Assembly (NCBI GenBank): GCA_029938595.1
Contig: JAOZUP010000157.1
Span: forward strand, 1 to 8,723
Length of the DNA stretch: 8,723 nucleotides
Direction: 5' to 3'
Source of the DNA: Thermoanaerobaculales bacterium
GTDB lineage: Bacteria > Acidobacteriota > Thermoanaerobaculia > Thermoanaerobaculales > Sulfomarinibacteraceae
Positions 6,920-8,723 of this stretch are shown one piece after another. The notes beneath the pieces were generated by a model. It saw only the letters and a program-made list of their open reading frames with translations. It was not told where the DNA came from and searched no databases. The first letter of the stretch is position 1; each line of letters opens with the position of its first letter. The translations under genes were made by a program, and so were the position numbers.

Positions 6920-6923
6920 GTGT

Positions 6924-6930
6924 ACCTCCT
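6924..6930 (-). promoter_or_regulatory. Strong Shine-Dalgarno for the cNMP-fold gene
   Basis: A full AGGAGGT lies four bases before the ATG at 6919. It settles the start of the 155-aa protein and implies high translation compared with its neighbours. A GC-rich hairpin ends just six bases upstream. Confidence 0.8.
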
Positions 6931-6936
6931 TCGAAG

Positions 6937-6956
6937 GCCCGGGGCGAGCCCCGGGC
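6937..6956 (-). other. Perfect 8-bp GC hairpin between the first two operon genes
   Basis: On the minus strand GCCCGGGG-CTCG-CCCCGGGC forms a fully GC stem of eight pairs with a four-base loop. It sits in the 55-bp gap between the 62-aa gene and the cNMP-fold gene and ends just before the AGGAGGT. No U-run follows, so it is not a standard terminator. It may stabilise the upstream message or act as a processing barrier, giving unequal expression of the two genes (inference). Confidence 0.6.
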
Positions 6957-6974
6957 TCTTCGCCTGCAATGTCG

Positions 6975-7163
6975 TCAGTCGCTGCGGGTGAAGGGGACCT
7001 CGGCACAGCGCCAGCAACCCTGCTCGTCGAGATCCTTGCTCTCGTCGACATCGGCGTCGCACAACCAGGTGCAGCCGTTGTCGGCCACCACCACCTTCAT
7101 GGGGCGGGCCGCCTTATGGGGTTCGGGTCCCACGTACAACGTGTCTCCATGTTTTACTTCCAT
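6975..7163 (-). CDS. Small four-Cys (zinc-ribbon-like) protein, first gene of the leftward operon
   Basis: A 62-aa acidic protein that I cannot assign to a named family. Cys31-x3-Cys35 (NGCTWLCDAD) and Cys50-x2-Cys53 (QGCWRC), 14 residues apart, form two knuckles that could bind Zn or an Fe-S/rubredoxin-like iron. The N-terminal part (VKHGDTLYVGP, MKVVVAD) looks like beta-strands. There is no signal peptide or membrane segment. The ATG at 7163 is preferred over an in-frame upstream start at 7232: GGAAG lies four bases before it, and the longer form would begin upstream of the predicted transcript start (about 7205). It is the first gene after the sigma-54 promoter. A redox or metal partner for the downstream flavoenzyme is a reasonable but untested idea. 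Confidence 0.77.
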   Translation of the reverse strand: MEVKHGDTLYVGPEPHKAARPMKVVVADNGCTWLCDADVDESKDLDEQGCWRCAEVPFTRSD

Positions 7164-7214
7164 CGTTCTTCCTTTCTCCAGGGTGTGAAAATGCCCCGGT
7201 CTCACCAAGCTGAG

Positions 7215-7232
7215 TTGCACGCTCCGTGCCAA
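7215..7232 (-). promoter_or_regulatory. Sigma-54 (-24/-12) promoter for the leftward operon
   Basis: The minus strand reads TTGGCACGGAGCGTGCAA. It matches the consensus TTGGCAC-N5-TTGCA at all but one core position and has the required GG-N10-GC spacing (GG at 7230-7229, GC at 7218-7217). Transcription should begin near 7205, giving a leader of about 42 bases before the 62-aa gene. The divergent gene next door encodes a sigma-54 activator with an intact GAFTGA loop, which strongly supports the call. Confidence 0.88.
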
Positions 7233-7264
7233 GAATCGATCAGGGTTTGATCTTTTTGGGAACT

Positions 7265-7283
7265 AACTTATTTTGAATGAGTT
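7265..7283. promoter_or_regulatory. Operator-like dyad, candidate enhancer site
   Basis: AACTTATT-TTG-AATGAGTT is a 19-bp near-palindrome: eight-base arms with one mismatch and a three-base centre. Its centre lies about 69 bp upstream of the predicted sigma-54 transcript start and about 120 bp before the activator's ATG. That suits binding by the Fis-type helix-turn-helix of the neighbouring activator, and possibly autoregulation. The site is predicted from symmetry and position only. Confidence 0.5.
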
Positions 7284-7297
7284 GGGAGCTTATTTTG
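7267..7297. repeat. Direct repeat of the dyad half-site, 22 bp apart
   Basis: CTTATTTTG occurs at 7267-7275 and again at 7289-7297, a spacing of 22 bp or about two helical turns. The second copy lacks a good right arm, so it would be a weaker site on the same DNA face. Tandem sites in phase are typical of sigma-54 enhancers. Confidence 0.5.
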
Positions 7298-7393
7298 GTG
7301 GACTTTGTGATTGTGCTGTCGGTTGTAGTGAAGCAGGAATGCTATCATTTGTGTGGTTAGGGTAGCGTATTCACTGCTTTCGGAGGAGGGGCC

Positions 7394-8723
7394 ATGCGGG
7401 ACGAAGAGCCGAGACCAATCGACTGTGAGCCCGACGGGGACAGGATCACACCTGCACGATTCGACACGGTGATCAACAGCATCTCCGACGGGGTTTTTGC
7501 GGTCGATCGCGAGTGGCGACTCACCTGTTTCAACAGCGCCGCCGAGCGCACCACCGGCGTGCCGCGGGAGGATGCTATCGGACGGCGTTGCAGCGAGGTC
7601 TTCCGCTCCAACATCTGCGAGGAGGCGTGCGCCCTTCGCTACACCATGGAGACCGGGCGGCCGATCGTCAACCTACCCATCCACATACGCGACGAGAAGG
7701 GCAACCGGGTGCCCGTGACCATCTCTACCGCGCTCCTACGAGACGACGACGGTCGCGTCATCGGCGGTGTCGAGACCTTCCGCGACCTCAATATGGTCAA
7801 GAACCTGCTGCGCGACGTGGAGGCGACGGCGGGTGGCGAAGAGATCGTCACCTCCGACTCGCACCTGCGGCAGATCCTCGACATCGTCCCCACCATCGCG
7901 GCGAGCGACAGCACGATCCTGATCGAGGGCGAGAGTGGCACTGGCAAGGGTCTGCTGGCAAAGGAGATCCACCGGCTCAGCACGCGAAGTCAAGGGCCGC
8001 TGGTGACAATCAACTGCGGCGCCATCCCCGAGCAGCTGCTCGAGTCGGAGCTCTTCGGATACCGTGCCGGTGCCTTCACGGGCGCCGACCGGGACACGAA
8101 GGGGCGGGTGGCCGCGGCCGAGGGGGGAACCCTGTTCCTGGACGAGATCGGTGATTTGCCGCTGTCCCTCCAGGTCAAGATCCTCCGGTTACTGCAGGAG
8201 AGGGTCTACGAGCCTCTCGGCGACGTCCGCACAGTCCAGGCCGATGTTCGCATCGTTACCGCCACCAACCGTGACCTGGCAGCCCTGGTTGAGGAACGAA
8301 GCTTTCGCCGTGATCTCTACTACCGGGTCAACGTCATCCGCTTGGTGATGCCGCCCCTGCGCGAGCGGCCGTCGGACATTCCGCTCCTCGCCGAAACCAT
8401 CCTCCGCCGGTTGTCGGTCACCCGCGGCATCATCGTGGACTCGATTTCCCGGGACGCGATGCGGCGGTTGATGCGTCACGACTTCCCGGGCAATGTCCGT
8501 GAGCTCGAAAACATCCTCGAGCACGCCTACGTGCTCTCATCCGGGCGCGATATCGAGGTCGAAGATCTTCCCGACTGGTTGCAAGCCGAAAACGGCGCGG
8601 ACGAGTCGGGAGAGCCGGCGACTCTCGAGGAGCTCGAGGGTCGATTCATCCGCGACGTGCTGGCGCGAAACTCGTGGAACCGTACCGCCGCCGCGCGCGA
8701 GCTCGGGATCCACAAGACCACCC
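7394..8723 (+). CDS. PAS-AAA+-Fis sigma-54-dependent transcriptional activator (3'-partial)
   Basis: 443 codons are visible, cut inside the DNA-binding domain. A PAS domain (about res 22-135) carries Cys66, Cys75 and Cys79 in the stretch RRCSEVFRSNICEEAC, a possible metal, Fe-S or redox site. The AAA+ domain (about 150-385) has Walker A GESGTGKG (179-186), the sigma-54-contact loop GAFTGA (226-231), Walker B GTLFLDE (245-251), sensor I around Thr291-Asn292, the Arg-finger region FRRDLYYRVN (304-313) and sensor II GNVREL (366-371). The Fis-type helix-turn-helix begins at WNRTAAARELGIHK (428-441). There is no receiver domain, so it is not a standard two-component regulator; sensing is presumably through PAS. 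The ATG at 7394 has GGAGGAGG just upstream. It is divergent from, and most likely activates, the leftward operon. No promoter for it was recognised. Confidence 0.95.
   Translation, partial: MRDEEPRPIDCEPDGDRITPARFDTVINSISDGVFAVDREWRLTCFNSAAERTTGVPREDAIGRRCSEVFRSNICEEACALRYTMETGRPIVNLPIHIRDEKGNRVPVTISTALLRDDDGRVIGGVETFRDLNMVKNLLRDVEATAGGEEIVTSDSHLRQILDIVPTIAASDSTILIEGESGTGKGLLAKEIHRLSTRSQGPLVTINCGAIPEQLLESELFGYRAGAFTGADRDTKGRVAAAEGGTLFLDEIGDLPLSLQVKILRLLQERVYEPLGDVRTVQADVRIVTATNRDLAALVEERSFRRDLYYRVNVIRLVMPPLRERPSDIPLLAETILRRLSVTRGIIVDSISRDAMRRLMRHDFPGNVRELENILEHAYVLSSGRDIEVEDLPDWLQAENGADESGEPATLEELEGRFIRDVLARNSWNRTAAARELGIHKTT

Noticed and set aside
7236..7251. IHF-like site between the sigma-54 promoter and the dyad
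   Set aside because: At least two mismatches to the core consensus on either strand, so not reported as a feature.
7238..7257. GATCA-GGGTT-TGATC followed by five T, terminator-like on the plus strand
   Set aside because: A five-pair AT-containing stem is too weak and no plus-strand gene ends upstream.

Overview
The window is 8.7 kb of high-GC bacterial DNA with tightly packed genes. Ten genes lie on the minus strand, most of them overlapping by 4 bp or separated by short gaps. One divergent regulator gene lies on the plus strand at the right end. A sigma-54 enhancer-binding protein with a Cys-containing PAS domain, a 2,4-dienoyl-CoA reductase-like flavoprotein, a universal stress protein and an ArsP_2-type permease together suggest an environmental, probably anaerobic or facultative bacterium. 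The style resembles the former Deltaproteobacteria or Acidobacteriota, but no marker gene fixes the lineage. I saw no rRNA, tRNA, CRISPR array or insertion sequence.

Right end (about 6.45-8.72 kb): a PAS/AAA+/Fis activator reads rightward and runs off the window. About 230 bp of AT-richer DNA separates it from the leftward genes. That gap holds a near-consensus sigma-54 -24/-12 promoter pointing at the leftward genes, and an operator-like dyad with a direct repeat two helical turns away, where enhancer sites are expected. The first leftward genes are a 62-aa four-Cys protein and a 155-aa cyclic-nucleotide-binding-fold protein. The latter has no output domain and lacks the usual ligand residues.

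Centre (3.1-6.45 kb): a 648-aa FMN/4Fe-4S/FAD flavoenzyme of the 2,4-dienoyl-CoA reductase (old yellow enzyme) type, a 106-aa unrecognised protein, and a 342-aa multi-pass permease of the ArsP_2/putative manganese transporter type. Overlapping starts and stops indicate translational coupling.

Left part (0-3.0 kb): a universal stress protein, a COG0731-type radical SAM protein coupled to a SAM methyltransferase, a small YkoF-type thiamine-binding-like protein, and the start of an AspT/YidE-type transporter that appears to carry an in-frame internal deletion.

Working model (inference): the activator senses a redox or small-molecule cue through its PAS domain and switches on at least the four genes from the 62-aa protein to the 106-aa protein, and probably the permease. 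This would be a redox/electron-transfer module with attached metal or metabolite export. Gaps of 118 bp before the stress protein and 102 bp before the AspT-like gene are the most likely places for the transcript to end or restart.
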